A stretch of DNA of 64,000 nucleotides from positions 1 to 64,000 of the forward strand of contig JBPYFK010000154.1 of assembly GCA_051984675.1 (NCBI GenBank), given 5' to 3'. Position 1 is the first letter of the stretch; each line of letters starts with the position of its first letter. Origin of the DNA: JBPYFK01 sp051984675 (GTDB lineage: Bacteria > Actinomycetota > Actinomycetes > Mycobacteriales > Pseudonocardiaceae). Made by a program: the position numbers and the translations under genes. A model generated the notes under the pieces. The model saw nothing but the letters and a program-made list of their open reading frames with translations, had not been told where the DNA came from and made no database searches. Below, piece after piece: positions 1 to 8,982 of this stretch.

Positions 1-23
1 ACCGCTGGTCAATGCCGGCAGGG

Positions 24-2375
24 TCACTGCCTGGCCATGGCATGACGCATCTCGGCCTCGGTGTCGGTGATGAGGTCTCCTGAGAGATCGATGGTGACGG
101 TATACAGGACTCCCGTGAACGGGAATGGCGTCGCGTAATTGGCTGTCACTGAGGTACCGGGATTGGCGCCACAGGTCAGGCCGCCCGGGTTGAAGATGAC
201 GGGTGTCGTGACCGGGATGTCGGTCTGTGCGGTGAGCTTGTTGTCAATGTAGAGCTGCGCGCGGCCTGGGGAGCCCTTGCCCTGGGCGATGTCTGGCTTG
301 CCCGTGGGCTCGAACTCGAAACGCAGTTCGTGCCGGCCCGGCGACAACGTGTCCACCGAGGACAGACCATGAACACCGCGCCCTACGTAGTTGTGGGCAT
401 AGCACAGCATGCGGTCCTGGACATAGAAGGTCCAGCCGCCAGCGTTGGTACCTTGGCAGATCAGCACGCCTTCGGCTCCGTCGGGCGGGATCTCGACGTC
501 GGCGGTGATGCTGTGCGGGCGGTTGAGCACCCGTGGGCTGGAGGACGACGGCAGGGTTTGGGTGCCTGGCCGGAAGGTGTAACGAGTGCGTGCTTCGGCG
601 ATCTGTGGGCGCTCCTGTGTGAACCGTCCGAAGGTCCTGCTATCGATCGGCAACACGTGGTACTTGCCGGCCTCGACGTACCACAGCGAGATCATCTCGA
701 TGAGCTTGTCGCGATGTTGCTCGGCGAGGTTGTGGTTCTCGGCGATGTCCCGATCGACGTAGTACAACTCCCAGTAGCGAGCATCGAGCGCCGTCAGAGT
801 CTCGGCGGTGATGGGCGTGCCGAAGGGCTGGTCGGCCTCCGCGAACGAGGGACCGGGCCAGGGACATACGGCCCGCCATCCGTCGTGGTCGATGGCCCGG
901 TGCCCCAACATCTCGAAGTACTGCGTGCGGTGGGCCGTCGGAGCGGACGGATCGTCGAGCGTGTGGGCGAAGCTGACACCGTGGATCGGTGCCTGCGGCA
1001 CGCCCCGAATGGTGGACGGTGGCTCGATGCCGAGCAGGTCGAGCACGGTCGGCACCACGTCGATCAGGTGCCCGTATTGGGTCCGTACCTGGCCCCGGGA
1101 CTTGAAGCCACGCCTCCACCTGACCAGGAACGGATCGCTGACGCCTCCCCGATAGGTCTCTCGCTTCCACCGCCGGAACGGTGTATTGCCGGCGAAGGTC
1201 CAGCCCCACGGGTAGTGGTTGAACAACCCCGGCCCGCCGAGCTCCTCGATCCCACGCAGGCTCTCTTCCAGCGATTCGGGTGCGTTGTTGAAGAACTGTG
1301 CCTCGTTGGTCGTGCCCGTGACGCCGCCCTCGGCGCTGGCCCCGTTGTCGGAGACGAGCATGATCAGCGTGTTGTCGAGTTCGTCGATATGGTGCAGGAA
1401 ATCGATCAAGCGCCCAATGTGGTGGTCGGTGTGTGACAGGAACCCCGCGAAGACCTCCATCATCCGGGCGGCCAGCCGGCGCTGGTCGGCGGAGAGCGAG
1501 TCCCAGTCCGGCACATCCGGGTCGTGCCGGGACAGTTCCGCCGTGGTCGCGACGATGCCCAGTTGCTTCTGCTTGGCGAAGACCCGCTCGCGGTAGGCGT
1601 CCCAGCCGTCGTCGAACCGTCCGCGGTAGCGGTCGGCCCACTCGCGCGGAACGTGGTGCGGGGCGTGCGTGGCGCCGGTGCAAAATTGCAGGTAGAAGGG
1701 CTTACTCGGGGTGATCTGCTTGGCGTCGGCGATGAACTCGATCGCCTTGTCCGTCAGGTCCGTGGTCAGGTGGTAGCCCTGGTCCGGGGTGCTGGGCGGC
1801 GCCACCTGATGGTTGTCGTACACGAGGTCCGGGTACCACTGGCTGGTGTCACCGCCGAGGAAGCCGTAGAAGCGTTCGAATCCGCGGCCCAGCGGCCATC
1901 TGTCGTACGGGCCGGCTGCTGACTCCTGCTCCGAGGGTGTGAGGTGCCACTTGCCGACCATGTAGGTGCTGTAGCCGTGCTGCAAGAGCATCTCGGACAG
2001 GAAACCGTTCTCGAACGGGATGTTGCCGTTGTACCCGGGATAGCCGGTGGTGATCTCGGTGATGCCGGCCATCGCGTTCGCATGGTGGTTTCGACCGGTC
2101 ATGATGCACGAGCGCGACGGGGAGCACAGTGCCGTGGTGTGCATATTGGTGTACCGCAACCCATCGGCGGCCAGCGCATCGATGTTGGGTGTCGCGATCG
2201 GGCTGCCGTAGCAACCCAACTGCCCGAAACCGGTGTCATCCAGGACAATGATCAGCACGTTCGGTGCTCCCGGACGTGCCCGAACCGGTTGCGGCCAAGC
2301 CGGGGTCGACTCATCGGTCGTCCGACCGATCACCCCGGGAAAGGCAGTGCCTGGCGGGTATTCCTGTTTCGCCAT
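24..2375 (-). CDS. Type I (formylglycine) arylsulfatase
   Basis: Hydrolyses sulfate esters; the natural substrate cannot be read from sequence. Residues 39-50 hold the metal-binding Asp46-Asp47 of the alkaline-phosphatase fold. The sulfatase signature C-S-P-S-R starts at Cys84, the residue converted to formylglycine, and IMTGR follows. The catalytic domain runs to about residue 600. Residues 610-783 look like a beta-rich, lectin-type ligand-binding domain. No signal peptide is visible, so the enzyme is probably cytoplasmic, as in the AtsA-type family. The ATG is preceded by AAGGAG at a good distance. The gene lies 12 bases downstream of a small membrane-protein gene and probably shares its transcript. 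No formylglycine-generating enzyme is in the window, so maturation would depend on one elsewhere. Confidence 0.93.
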   Translation of the reverse strand: MAKQEYPPGTAFPGVIGRTTDESTPAWPQPVRARPGAPNVLIIVLDDTGFGQLGCYGSPIATPNIDALAADGLRYTNMHTTALCSPSRSCIMTGRNHHANAMAGITEITTGYPGYNGNIPFENGFLSEMLLQHGYSTYMVGKWHLTPSEQESAAGPYDRWPLGRGFERFYGFLGGDTSQWYPDLVYDNHQVAPPSTPDQGYHLTTDLTDKAIEFIADAKQITPSKPFYLQFCTGATHAPHHVPREWADRYRGRFDDGWDAYRERVFAKQKQLGIVATTAELSRHDPDVPDWDSLSADQRRLAARMMEVFAGFLSHTDHHIGRLIDFLHHIDELDNTLIMLVSDNGASAEGGVTGTTNEAQFFNNAPESLEESLRGIEELGGPGLFNHYPWGWTFAGNTPFRRWKRETYRGGVSDPFLVRWRRGFKSRGQVRTQYGHLIDVVPTVLDLLGIEPPSTIRGVPQAPIHGVSFAHTLDDPSAPTAHRTQYFEMLGHRAIDHDGWRAVCPWPGPSFAEADQPFGTPITAETLTALDARYWELYYVDRDIAENHNLAEQHRDKLIEMISLWYVEAGKYHVLPIDSRTFGRFTQERPQIAEARTRYTFRPGTQTLPSSSSPRVLNRPHSITADVEIPPDGAEGVLICQGTNAGGWTFYVQDRMLCYAHNYVGRGVHGLSSVDTLSPGRHELRFEFEPTGKPDIAQGKGSPGRAQLYIDNKLTAQTDIPVTTPVIFNPGGLTCGANPGTSVTANYATPFPFTGVLYTVTIDLSGDLITDTEAEMRHAMARQ

Positions 2376-2387
2376 CAGGCCGCTCCT

Positions 2388-2807
2388 TCACTTTTCAGGA
2401 GGGGCGCGCTTGGCTTCCTTCCCGTGTGCGGCGATCGCGTAGATCCCGAGGATGTCGAGGACGATGATCAGCACTGACAGGGCGACGCCGGCCGGTAGTG
2501 CGAGGTTGTCCAGCGCGCTGATCACCAGCAGGAAGATCCCGAGTGCGCGGGCCCACAACCTCCCCCGCAGGACGCCGGCGGTCGTCGCGACCAGAACCAC
2601 GCCCACTACCAGGAACGACCATCCCAGGCTTCGGTAGTCAGCCAGGACGGGCGTGCTGGAGAGGTTCATGCCGGCCGTGCGGGTCACGGCGAGTAGTCCG
2701 ATGATGAAGTGCGCGAGGGCGCTGGCAAGGAGAACGGCGCCCGCGAACAGCACCCAGCCCGTCCATGTCGCGCGGAGAAGGCCCGGTGATGCTCCATGCG
2801 TTGTCAT
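2388..2807 (-). CDS. Small four-helix membrane protein, unknown function
   Basis: A 139-residue hydrophobic protein with about four membrane helices (near residues 15-35, 55-75, 80-97 and 102-122) and a short charged tail (KEAKRAPPEK). I do not recognise the family. An open frame extends further upstream, but the ATG used here has AAGGA about 10 bases before it, and the longer N-terminus is arginine-rich and reads like non-coding sequence. It sits between the HdeD-like gene (48 bases upstream) and the sulfatase (12 bases downstream), all in one direction, so the three probably form an operon. Confidence 0.75.
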   Translation of the reverse strand: MTTHGASPGLLRATWTGWVLFAGAVLLASALAHFIIGLLAVTRTAGMNLSSTPVLADYRSLGWSFLVVGVVLVATTAGVLRGRLWARALGIFLLVISALDNLALPAGVALSVLIIVLDILGIYAIAAHGKEAKRAPPEK

Positions 2808-2854
2808 GGTCGATTCCTTGTTCGTGTTGAGCGCGGACACGCGCGTGCGTGCGC

Positions 2855-3445
2855 TCAGGCGTGAGCCGGACCCGCTGCCGTCGCAGGTGCCTCGTGCGTG
2901 TGCATGAGGACGCCACGAAGCGTGGTGACCGCGCCATAGATCACCAGCCACACGCCGAGCAGCACCGTCAGAGTCACCAGGCCGATCACCGGCATCGCGA
3001 GCAGCGCGATACCCGCGAGCAGGCTCAACACGCCGGCCGTGATCGACCAACCCCGGTGCGGCACCTCGTGCCGGGCAATGGCGTGGAACGTCTCGATGAT
3101 CCCGTTGACGGTCCAGAACAACCCGAGCAGCAGCGGGAAGACCAGAACGGTTTCGAGCGGGTTTCGCAGGATGAGCGCCCCGACCAGGATGGCGAGGATC
3201 GCGAGCAGGATCTGCGCACCCTTCTCCGCCGACCCCAGCGCGTTGACGAACCAGAAGACCCCGAGCACGACCAGTTGGATGCCGAAAATCATGGCGATGA
3301 CGAAGACCGTTGATCCCGGCCAGGTCAGTGCGGCGATGCCGGCCAGCAGGGTGATGATCCCGAACGCTAGTGTCCAGCCCCGCGAGTGGGCGAGGTTACC
3401 GAGAGGATGACCGGCTGCGGGGCCGGTCGCTTCGGCGTTTGACAT
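2855..3445 (-). CDS. HdeD/DUF308-type membrane protein
   Basis: A 196-residue protein with six predicted helices arranged as repeated two-helix units, matching the HdeD (DUF308) family. The pattern of short helices separated by Pro-Gly turns (LTWPGSTVFVIAMIFG, LRNPLETVLVFPLLLG, LAMPVIGLVTLTVLLG) is typical. HdeD is linked to acid resistance in Escherichia coli, but actinobacterial members have no fixed role. The ATG follows a GGGGGT stretch 8 bases upstream. It is the first gene of the probable operon with the small membrane protein and the sulfatase. Confidence 0.85.
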   Translation of the reverse strand: MSNAEATGPAAGHPLGNLAHSRGWTLAFGIITLLAGIAALTWPGSTVFVIAMIFGIQLVVLGVFWFVNALGSAEKGAQILLAILAILVGALILRNPLETVLVFPLLLGLFWTVNGIIETFHAIARHEVPHRGWSITAGVLSLLAGIALLAMPVIGLVTLTVLLGVWLVIYGAVTTLRGVLMHTHEAPATAAGPAHA

Positions 3446-3643
3446 AACGGTGACCCCCAGTCATGCGGTCAAGAAGGCAGCGGGAGCTGACTCATCGTCA
3501 CCATGGCAGCGGCTCATGGGGGCGCACAGAGGCGAAGGTCCCGGGGTCGTCCTGCGGGTCGATGGCTGTACCAGTGGCACGTCATGGAAGCAGGCCCAGT
3601 GCCAAGACCGGGGAGAGTCGCTGGTTTCGGTCGTGGTCGGTGA

Positions 3644-4140
3644 GAGTTGCTTCACGGCGACGACGAGTTTGGTCAGCGACTCCTTCGCGTCGCCGAAGAG
3701 GCGACGATCGCCGCTGCCGGCACAGCCCACGCCGTTGAACAGTGCCGCCATCTGCGGCATCGCGGTTATCTTGACCGACCGCGCGGCGAAAGCCCCGCCG
3801 ACAGTGCCGACCACCACGGCGGCGAGAATGGGAAGTCTATTGTGGACGGTTGCCGCCGCGAACACCACCGCGAGCGAGGACCATGCCGGCGGCGCCGAGC
3901 ATGTTGCCGGCGCGGGCGTACCTTGGACTGCTCAAGCCCTTGCGCGGGTGAGCCGGGGGACCAGGTCGAGGCTGAATCCCGTGACACCCCGATCGCGCAG
4001 CACCGCGTCCGTCTCCGGGCCCGGGTCGTGGTCGACGACCTCGGCGCCGGCGGCGCGATAGGCGTCGTCGGTCAGTGGGAGTGCTGGCCGAGCCCGGATT
4101 AGTCCGGCACCGGCTCGGGTCAGGCGCGATGTGATCTGCG
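3644..4140 (-). pseudogene. pntAB: Collapsed remnant of pntA-pntB (NAD(P) transhydrogenase)
   Basis: Several short pieces of both transhydrogenase subunits survive here in the right order. Reading leftward on the minus strand: about 4075-4010 encodes LTDDAYRAAGAEVV, an N-terminal PntA piece. It joins RDRGVTGFSLDLVPRLTRA, a later PntA piece, and a stop follows at 3932-3934. Next, in another frame, comes KGLSSPRYARAGNMLGAAGM (3941 to about 3880), the PntB N-terminus. It shifts frame near 3870 into VVFAAATVHNRLPIL and MPQMAALFNGVG. That joins directly to LFGDAKESLTKLVVAVKQL, the extreme PntB C-terminus, ending at 3644. PntB has thus lost nearly all of its middle, and PntA most of its length. The residual matches are my own pattern recognition of the family. 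Confidence 0.75.
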
Positions 4141-4232
4141 CCTCGTGATTGCGGTCTCGTGGCAGCTCGGGCGCCTGGCTTGACTATCTGCCGGTACTGT
4201 CGCGGCTGGTCAACGAATCAGGCTCTTGACAC

Positions 4233-4253
4233 CCTGCGGTGGCTCACCGCAGG
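4233..4253. promoter_or_regulatory. Perfect inverted repeat over the ribosome-binding site of the GntR gene
   Basis: CCTGCGGTG and CACCGCAGG form perfect 9-base arms around a 3-base spacer. The right arm runs into the AGGA ribosome-binding site of the regulator gene (ATG at 4264). A TTGACA hexamer lies just upstream at 4226-4231. The arrangement fits an autoregulatory operator for the FadR-type regulator. An RNA hairpin masking the ribosome-binding site is the alternative. Confidence 0.5.
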
Positions 4254-4263
4254 ATGCCGTGCC

Positions 4264-4995
4264 ATGAACCTGTCAGACAGCCGGACAGCCGGACATGGGC
4301 TCCCACGTCGGGTCAGCGCCATGGAGGCCGTGGTCGCCGACCTTCGTCAAGCCATCGAGGGCGGCTCCCTGACTGTCGGCGAGAAGCTGCCGTCCGAGGC
4401 GAGCCTGGCAAAGCAGTACGGCGTGAGCCGCCCGGTCATCCGGGAGGCCCTGCGTGGCCTGCAAGCACTCGGGTTGGTGGCGTCGCACACCGGCAAGGGC
4501 ACCTACGTCGCGTCCGACCGCCCCGCGGAGAACCCGATCTTCGGTTCCTACTCGGCACGCGACTTGATCGAGGTCAGGCGCCATGTCGAGATCCCCGTCT
4601 GCGGGTACGCCGCGATCCGGCACACCCAGGACGATCTGGACATGCTGACGTCCCTGACCGAGCGGATGGAGGAGGAGACCGACAGCGTCGCCTGGGTCGC
4701 GCTGGACATGCTGTTCCACATCAGCATCGCCCAGGCGTCCGCCAACCCCGCCTTCCGGCGGGTGATCGAAGAGATCCGCGATGCGCTGGGACGGCAGTCG
4801 ACCGTGCTGAACCAGATCGCGGGCCGGCGCGAGCAGTCCAACGCCGAACACCGGGGGATCGTGGAAGCGATCGCCGCGGGTGAGGCAGACCGTGCCCGGC
4901 AGGCCATGGCGACCCACCTGGAACAGGTGGAATCGGCCTTGACGTCCATTGTTCGTTTCGCATCCCCCGGCACAGAAGACGAGAAAACGCCTTGA
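4264..4995 (+). CDS. GntR/FadR-family transcriptional regulator
   Basis: A 243-residue regulator. After a short leader, an N-terminal winged helix-turn-helix of the GntR type (SEASLAKQYGVSRPVIREALRGL) leads into the GKGTYV wing. A helical FCD ligand-binding domain follows, with the conserved ARDLIEVRRHVE entry, LDMLFHISIAQAS and an EHRGIVEAI metal-site helix. A longer frame exists from 4159, but ATG 4264 has AGGA nine bases upstream. Its stop overlaps the start of the permease gene by 4 bases (TTGA), so it is co-transcribed with an amino-acid permease and an asparaginase. It probably senses an amino acid or related acid and represses this operon. Confidence 0.9.
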   Translation: MNLSDSRTAGHGLPRRVSAMEAVVADLRQAIEGGSLTVGEKLPSEASLAKQYGVSRPVIREALRGLQALGLVASHTGKGTYVASDRPAENPIFGSYSARDLIEVRRHVEIPVCGYAAIRHTQDDLDMLTSLTERMEEETDSVAWVALDMLFHISIAQASANPAFRRVIEEIRDALGRQSTVLNQIAGRREQSNAEHRGIVEAIAAGEADRARQAMATHLEQVESALTSIVRFASPGTEDEKTP

Positions 4996-6461
4996 CAGAG
5001 CAAACCCTCCAGCGCGGCAGCCAGCAGAAGGCCGCGCGGCACGTTGATGCCGGCGACACCGGCTACAGCAAGTCCTTGAAGCCCCGGCACGTCAACATGA
5101 TCGCGATTGGCGGGGCGATCGGCACCGGTCTGTTCCTCGGTGCGGGCGGGCGTCTGCACAGTGCCGGACCGGCACTGGCGCTCGGGTACGCGATTTGTGG
5201 CGTCTTCGCGTTCTTCATCGTTCGGGCACTGGGTGAGCTCGTCGTCCATCGCCCGTCCTCCGGCTCGTTCGTCTCCTACGCCCGAGAGTTCATGGGCGAG
5301 AAGGGGGCGTACGTCGCGGGCTGGATGTACTTCCTCAACTGGGCCACCACCGGCGTAGCCGACACCACGGCGGTCGCGCTGTACGCGCACTACTGGAGCC
5401 TCTTCACCAACGTTCCACAGTGGATGCTCGCGCTGGCGGCGCTGGCGATCGTGCTCACGGTGAACCTGATCTCGGTGAAGATGTTCGGCGAGATCGAGTT
5501 CTGGTTCTCGATCATCAAGGTCTGCGCGCTCGTGGTGTTCATGGGCATCGGGATCGCGCTGCTGGTGCTGCGCCACCCGGTGGGCGCGGAGGTGACCGGC
5601 CCGCAGCTGATCGCCACGCACGGCGGGATGTTCCCCGCCGGTGTGCTGCCGGCGATCATCGTCATCCAGGGCGTGGTCTTCGCGTACGCGTCGGTGGAGC
5701 TGGTGGGCATCACCGCTGGTGAGACCGGCGAGCCGGCCAAGGTCCTGCCGAAGGCGATCAATTCGATCATGTGGCGGATCGGGGTGTTCTACGTCGGGTC
5801 GGTGCTGCTGCTGTCGATGCTGCTGCCCTGGAGTGCGTACTCGAAGGGCGAGAGCCCGTTCGTCACCGTCATGTCGCACCTGGGCGTGCCGGCTGCCGGC
5901 AGCATCATGAACCTCGTCGTGCTGACGGCGGCGATGTCCAGCCTGAACTCGGGGCTGTACTCCACCGGCCGCATCCTGCGGTCGATGTCCATGGCGGGTT
6001 CGGCACCGAAGTTCACGTCGGTGATGAGCCGCAACCGTGTTCCCTACGGCGGTATCCTGCTCACCGCGGGTGTCTGCGTGATCGGTGTCGCGATCAACTA
6101 CTTCCGGCCGTCGCAGGCATTCGAGATCGTGCTGAACTACGCCTCGATCGGCATTCTCGCCACCTGGGGCATGATCATGATCTCGCACCTGCTGTTCTGG
6201 CGGAAGGCGCGTGCCGGCGAGGTGGACCGGCCGGCTTACCGGCTGCCGGGTTCGCCCCTCACGGAGATCGTCACGCTGGCCTTCCTCGCCACTGTCGTCG
6301 TGCTGATGTGGTTCGACGACGAGGGCCGGATGACGGTGCTGTCGCTGCCGGTGCTGGTGGTTCTGCTCGTGGTGGGTTGGTTCGCCGTGCGAAGGCGGGT
6401 CACGGCCCGACTCCAGGAGCAGAAAACCATTGTGGAGGGTGACGCCGTCGGCGCGGACTGA
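4992..6461 (+). CDS. Amino-acid permease (APC/AAT family), probably asparagine
   Basis: A 489-residue, 12-helix secondary transporter. The N-terminal KSLKPRHVNMIAIGGAIGTGLFLGAG is the classic start of the amino-acid transporter (AAT) family in the APC superfamily, which includes AnsP, GabP and CycA. The first helix contains the substrate-binding GAIGTG loop, and AGETGEPAKVLPKAI is the conserved loop in the middle. The only sensible start is a TTG at 4992, overlapping the regulator stop by 4 bases; the next Met is inside the first helix. The asparaginase gene downstream makes asparagine the most likely substrate, as an inference from context. Confidence 0.9.
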   Translation: MTEQTLQRGSQQKAARHVDAGDTGYSKSLKPRHVNMIAIGGAIGTGLFLGAGGRLHSAGPALALGYAICGVFAFFIVRALGELVVHRPSSGSFVSYAREFMGEKGAYVAGWMYFLNWATTGVADTTAVALYAHYWSLFTNVPQWMLALAALAIVLTVNLISVKMFGEIEFWFSIIKVCALVVFMGIGIALLVLRHPVGAEVTGPQLIATHGGMFPAGVLPAIIVIQGVVFAYASVELVGITAGETGEPAKVLPKAINSIMWRIGVFYVGSVLLLSMLLPWSAYSKGESPFVTVMSHLGVPAAGSIMNLVVLTAAMSSLNSGLYSTGRILRSMSMAGSAPKFTSVMSRNRVPYGGILLTAGVCVIGVAINYFRPSQAFEIVLNYASIGILATWGMIMISHLLFWRKARAGEVDRPAYRLPGSPLTEIVTLAFLATVVVLMWFDDEGRMTVLSLPVLVVLLVVGWFAVRRRVTARLQEQKTIVEGDAVGAD

Positions 6462-6470
6462 GCTGACCGG

Positions 6471-6507
6471 CGCTGTGGCAGGGGTGTTCGACGCCCCTGC
6501 CACAGCG
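6471..6507 (+). terminator. Strong hairpin between permease and asparaginase genes
   Basis: A perfect 14-base stem (CGCTGTGGCAGGGG with its complement at 6494-6507) encloses a 9-base loop that can itself pair to leave a TCG triloop. No T-tract follows, as is common in high-GC actinobacteria. It begins 9 bases after the permease stop and ends 30 bases before the asparaginase start. It could end the regulator-permease transcript or stabilise its 3' end while letting some read-through reach the asparaginase. Confidence 0.7.
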
Positions 6508-6537
6508 GTATCTGACCATCACAACCGCAGAAAGCCG

Positions 6538-7533
6538 ATGGATATGACGACATCGCCCGTTATCCGTGAACCCCGCCACGTGCCGCTGGTCCACCTCATC
6601 CGGGCCGGGCTGGTCGAAGGCACGCACTACGGCTCGGTCGTGGTGCTTGCCGCGGACGGAACCGTTACCTTTGCGGCCGGCGATGTCGACGTGGCTTTCT
6701 ATCCCCGATCCACGATGAAGCCGGTGCAGGCGGTGGGCATGCTGCGTGCCGGTCTCGCGCTGGACGGCGCGTTACTGGCGCTGAGCGCCTCCAGCCATTC
6801 GGGCGAGGAGTTCCACCTCAAAGGCGCCCGCCGGATTCTCGACTCGGCCGGGCTCGACGAGTCCGATCTGCGCAACACTGCCGATCTGCCCTACGGCCCC
6901 GAGGTGCGGGAACAGTGGATCGTGGAGGGCAGGCCCGCTAGCAGGCTGGCCCAGAACTGCTCCGGGAAACATGCGGCGATGCTGCGCACTGCCCGGCGGC
7001 GGGGCTGGCCGACCGAGGGGTACACGGACCCGGATCACCCGCTGCAGCGGGAAATCGCCACGACGGTGGAAGAACTCACCGGGGCGCGGATCGCCCGCGT
7101 GGCCGTCGACGGATGTGGCGCTCCGCTGTTCGCCGTGTCGCTGCTCGGGCTCACCCGCGCCGTCGCGGCGATCGGCAGGGGAGCCTCGGACACCCCGGAA
7201 GGTGCGGTGGCCCGGGCATTCCGCGAGCACCCGGAGATGGTCGGGGGCACGGGCCGGGACGTGACCCGGATGATGCGGCTGGTTCCCGGCCTGATCGCCA
7301 AGGACGGCTTCGAAGCCGTTCAGGTCGCCGCGCTGCCGGACGGGCGCGCGATCGGTGTCAAGATCGCGGACGGCTCGGACCGCGCCCGGGTACCGGTCAC
7401 GGCGGCGGCGCTGGCGTGGTGCGGGATCGAGCGGCCGGTGCTCGCCGAGTACGCGGGTGACCTGGCCCCGGCCGTCGAGGGCCTGCGGGTGGCTGGAGAA
7501 CTCGCGGTCGCCTCGCGCGGTTCCGGTAGCTGA
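6538..7533 (+). CDS. L-asparaginase II family protein
   Basis: A 331-residue member of the Asparaginase_II family (the actinobacterial and rhizobial thermolabile type, unrelated in fold to E. coli AnsA/AnsB). Matching stretches are YPRSTMKPVQAVGMLRAGL, SSHSGEEFHLKGARRIL, QNCSGKHAAML and VDGCGAPLFAVSL. It would convert asparagine to aspartate and ammonia. A frame is open from 6430, but that N-terminus would be read from the permease end and the hairpin. The ATG at 6538 or 6544 puts the family start (VPLVHLIRAGLVEGTHYG) at a normal place. No signal peptide is present, so the enzyme is cytoplasmic. Context: permease and GntR regulator upstream on the same strand. Confidence 0.88.
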   Translation: MDMTTSPVIREPRHVPLVHLIRAGLVEGTHYGSVVVLAADGTVTFAAGDVDVAFYPRSTMKPVQAVGMLRAGLALDGALLALSASSHSGEEFHLKGARRILDSAGLDESDLRNTADLPYGPEVREQWIVEGRPASRLAQNCSGKHAAMLRTARRRGWPTEGYTDPDHPLQREIATTVEELTGARIARVAVDGCGAPLFAVSLLGLTRAVAAIGRGASDTPEGAVARAFREHPEMVGGTGRDVTRMMRLVPGLIAKDGFEAVQVAALPDGRAIGVKIADGSDRARVPVTAAALAWCGIERPVLAEYAGDLAPAVEGLRVAGELAVASRGSGS

Positions 7534-7583
7534 GCAACTGCGACACCGGGACGAACTGGGCAGCCGCATTTCCGCAGCGGCAG

Positions 7584-8966
7584 TCAAATCCCGTCGATGG
7601 CGACAACGCCTGAACGAGTGCCGAGGTACGCCCGGTTGCCTACCAATGTGGGCGAGGCGAAGTGGGGGAGCGAGCCGACCGCGATCTGCTGACGCGGGCG
7701 GCCGGTGGCCGGGTCCAGGGCATAAAGCACACCCTGCGAGGTACTGGGCACCCAGACTGCCCCGCCGCCCACGACCGGCGAGCCGTCGGCGTCGACGGGT
7801 GCCTTCCAGCGCGCCATCGCTCGACCGGATGGCGAGACGTCCACCGCCCGGGTGCCGTCCGGGCACGGAACGTAGACCGTCGATCCCGCGACCGCGGTCC
7901 CGCCGAAGGCTCTGCAGATCGGCTGCTGTGCGACCTGCCCGCCCACACCGCCGAGTTGGCCGGCGTTGAGGACGTAGGCGAGGCCCCGCTTGCCATCGGC
8001 GTAGACGTGGCCTTCGACCAGCGCGGGACTCATCGACCCGAGGTCAAGGTCGTTGTCGTTGTCGTCCGCCCACTGCAAGGGGCTGAAGTGGTCGGCCCGG
8101 GTGAGATCCGGGGTCAGCGCCGTGATCGAGTCGCTGTAGTCGTAGCCAGCGTCGGACTGCCCGTTGCCTACCGGGTAGAGCAACCGCCCGCCGTCCACGG
8201 TTGCACCCCCCGGTGCCCAGATCCCGCCTCGCTCCGCCGTTGGCACGGCGTAGCTGCGCAGGGGGCCGAGGCCGGAGGTCGGCGCGGCGACTACGGAACC
8301 GACGTAGTCGCCGCAGTCGCCGAACAGCCCGCCGTAGGCGATGTACACGGCGTTGCCCAGGACTGTCAGCGCCGCCCGCTGCTGGTGGGCCAGCGGGTCC
8401 CCGCGCGGTGGCTCCACAGGTCGATGAAGCACAGCGGCGCCGCTGACCAGATCCAACCCCACCAGCGCGTGATGGCCACCGCGGGTCTCCGCGACGACGA
8501 ACACCAGTCCGGTCCCCGGGTCGTAGGCGGGCGTGCTCGTGATGCCCAGTGGCGAGATGTTTCCGCAGGGCAGGTTCGAGCTGGTCTCCGGCGCTCCGAG
8601 ATGCGCCGACCACAGCACGTGCCCGTCTGACCGGGCCAGTGCGTAGACCGTGTCGTTCTCGGTCGCCGCGACCACTCGGTCACCGATCACCACCGGCTGG
8701 CCGTACACCGCGCCATCCAGCCGTGCCGCCCATGCCCGGCTCAACGGCCCGGCCGGCGGAACCATGGCGACACCCGTGCGGGTGTTGTCGCGGTGGTAGG
8801 TCGGCCAGTCGCCGGCAGCCACGGGCACCGGCGGAGTCGCCGGACGTGGACCGCTGGCCGCGGGCGCATCCGCGATCCCGGTCGGCCCGGGGCCGCCGCA
8901 CGCCGGGACCAGGCTCAGAACGAGTCCCAGCCCAGCGAGCGTCACCCGGGCAGCCAGCGGTCGCAC
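7584..8966 (-). CDS. PQQ-type beta-propeller lipoprotein
   Basis: A 460-residue exported lipoprotein. The N-terminus has a signal peptide ending in LVPAC with Cys23 as the lipidated residue, then a Pro/Ala-rich linker. From about residue 55 on, repeated blades follow the pattern Val-x-Ala-x-x-x-x-x-x-Val-x-Ala-Leu-x-x-x-x-Gly (TVYALARSDGHVLWSA, LVGLDLVSGA, VLYALDPATGRP), typical of the PQQ-binding-like propeller fold also seen in BamB. No quinone-dependent dehydrogenase residues could be assigned, so a structural or substrate-binding role outside the membrane is more likely than an enzyme. It starts 17 bases after the end of the ABC ATPase gene on the same strand and may be the last gene of that operon. 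Confidence 0.8.
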   Translation of the reverse strand: MRPLAARVTLAGLGLVLSLVPACGGPGPTGIADAPAASGPRPATPPVPVAAGDWPTYHRDNTRTGVAMVPPAGPLSRAWAARLDGAVYGQPVVIGDRVVAATENDTVYALARSDGHVLWSAHLGAPETSSNLPCGNISPLGITSTPAYDPGTGLVFVVAETRGGHHALVGLDLVSGAAVLHRPVEPPRGDPLAHQQRAALTVLGNAVYIAYGGLFGDCGDYVGSVVAAPTSGLGPLRSYAVPTAERGGIWAPGGATVDGGRLLYPVGNGQSDAGYDYSDSITALTPDLTRADHFSPLQWADDNDNDLDLGSMSPALVEGHVYADGKRGLAYVLNAGQLGGVGGQVAQQPICRAFGGTAVAGSTVYVPCPDGTRAVDVSPSGRAMARWKAPVDADGSPVVGGGAVWVPSTSQGVLYALDPATGRPRQQIAVGSLPHFASPTLVGNRAYLGTRSGVVAIDGI

Positions 8967-8982
8967 GTCACCAGTATCGCGG

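Noticed and set aside
4548..6503. Open frame of about 650 codons on the minus strand opposite the regulator and permease
   Set aside because: The product is a His/Arg/Asp-rich string without motifs, typical of antisense reading in GC-rich DNA.
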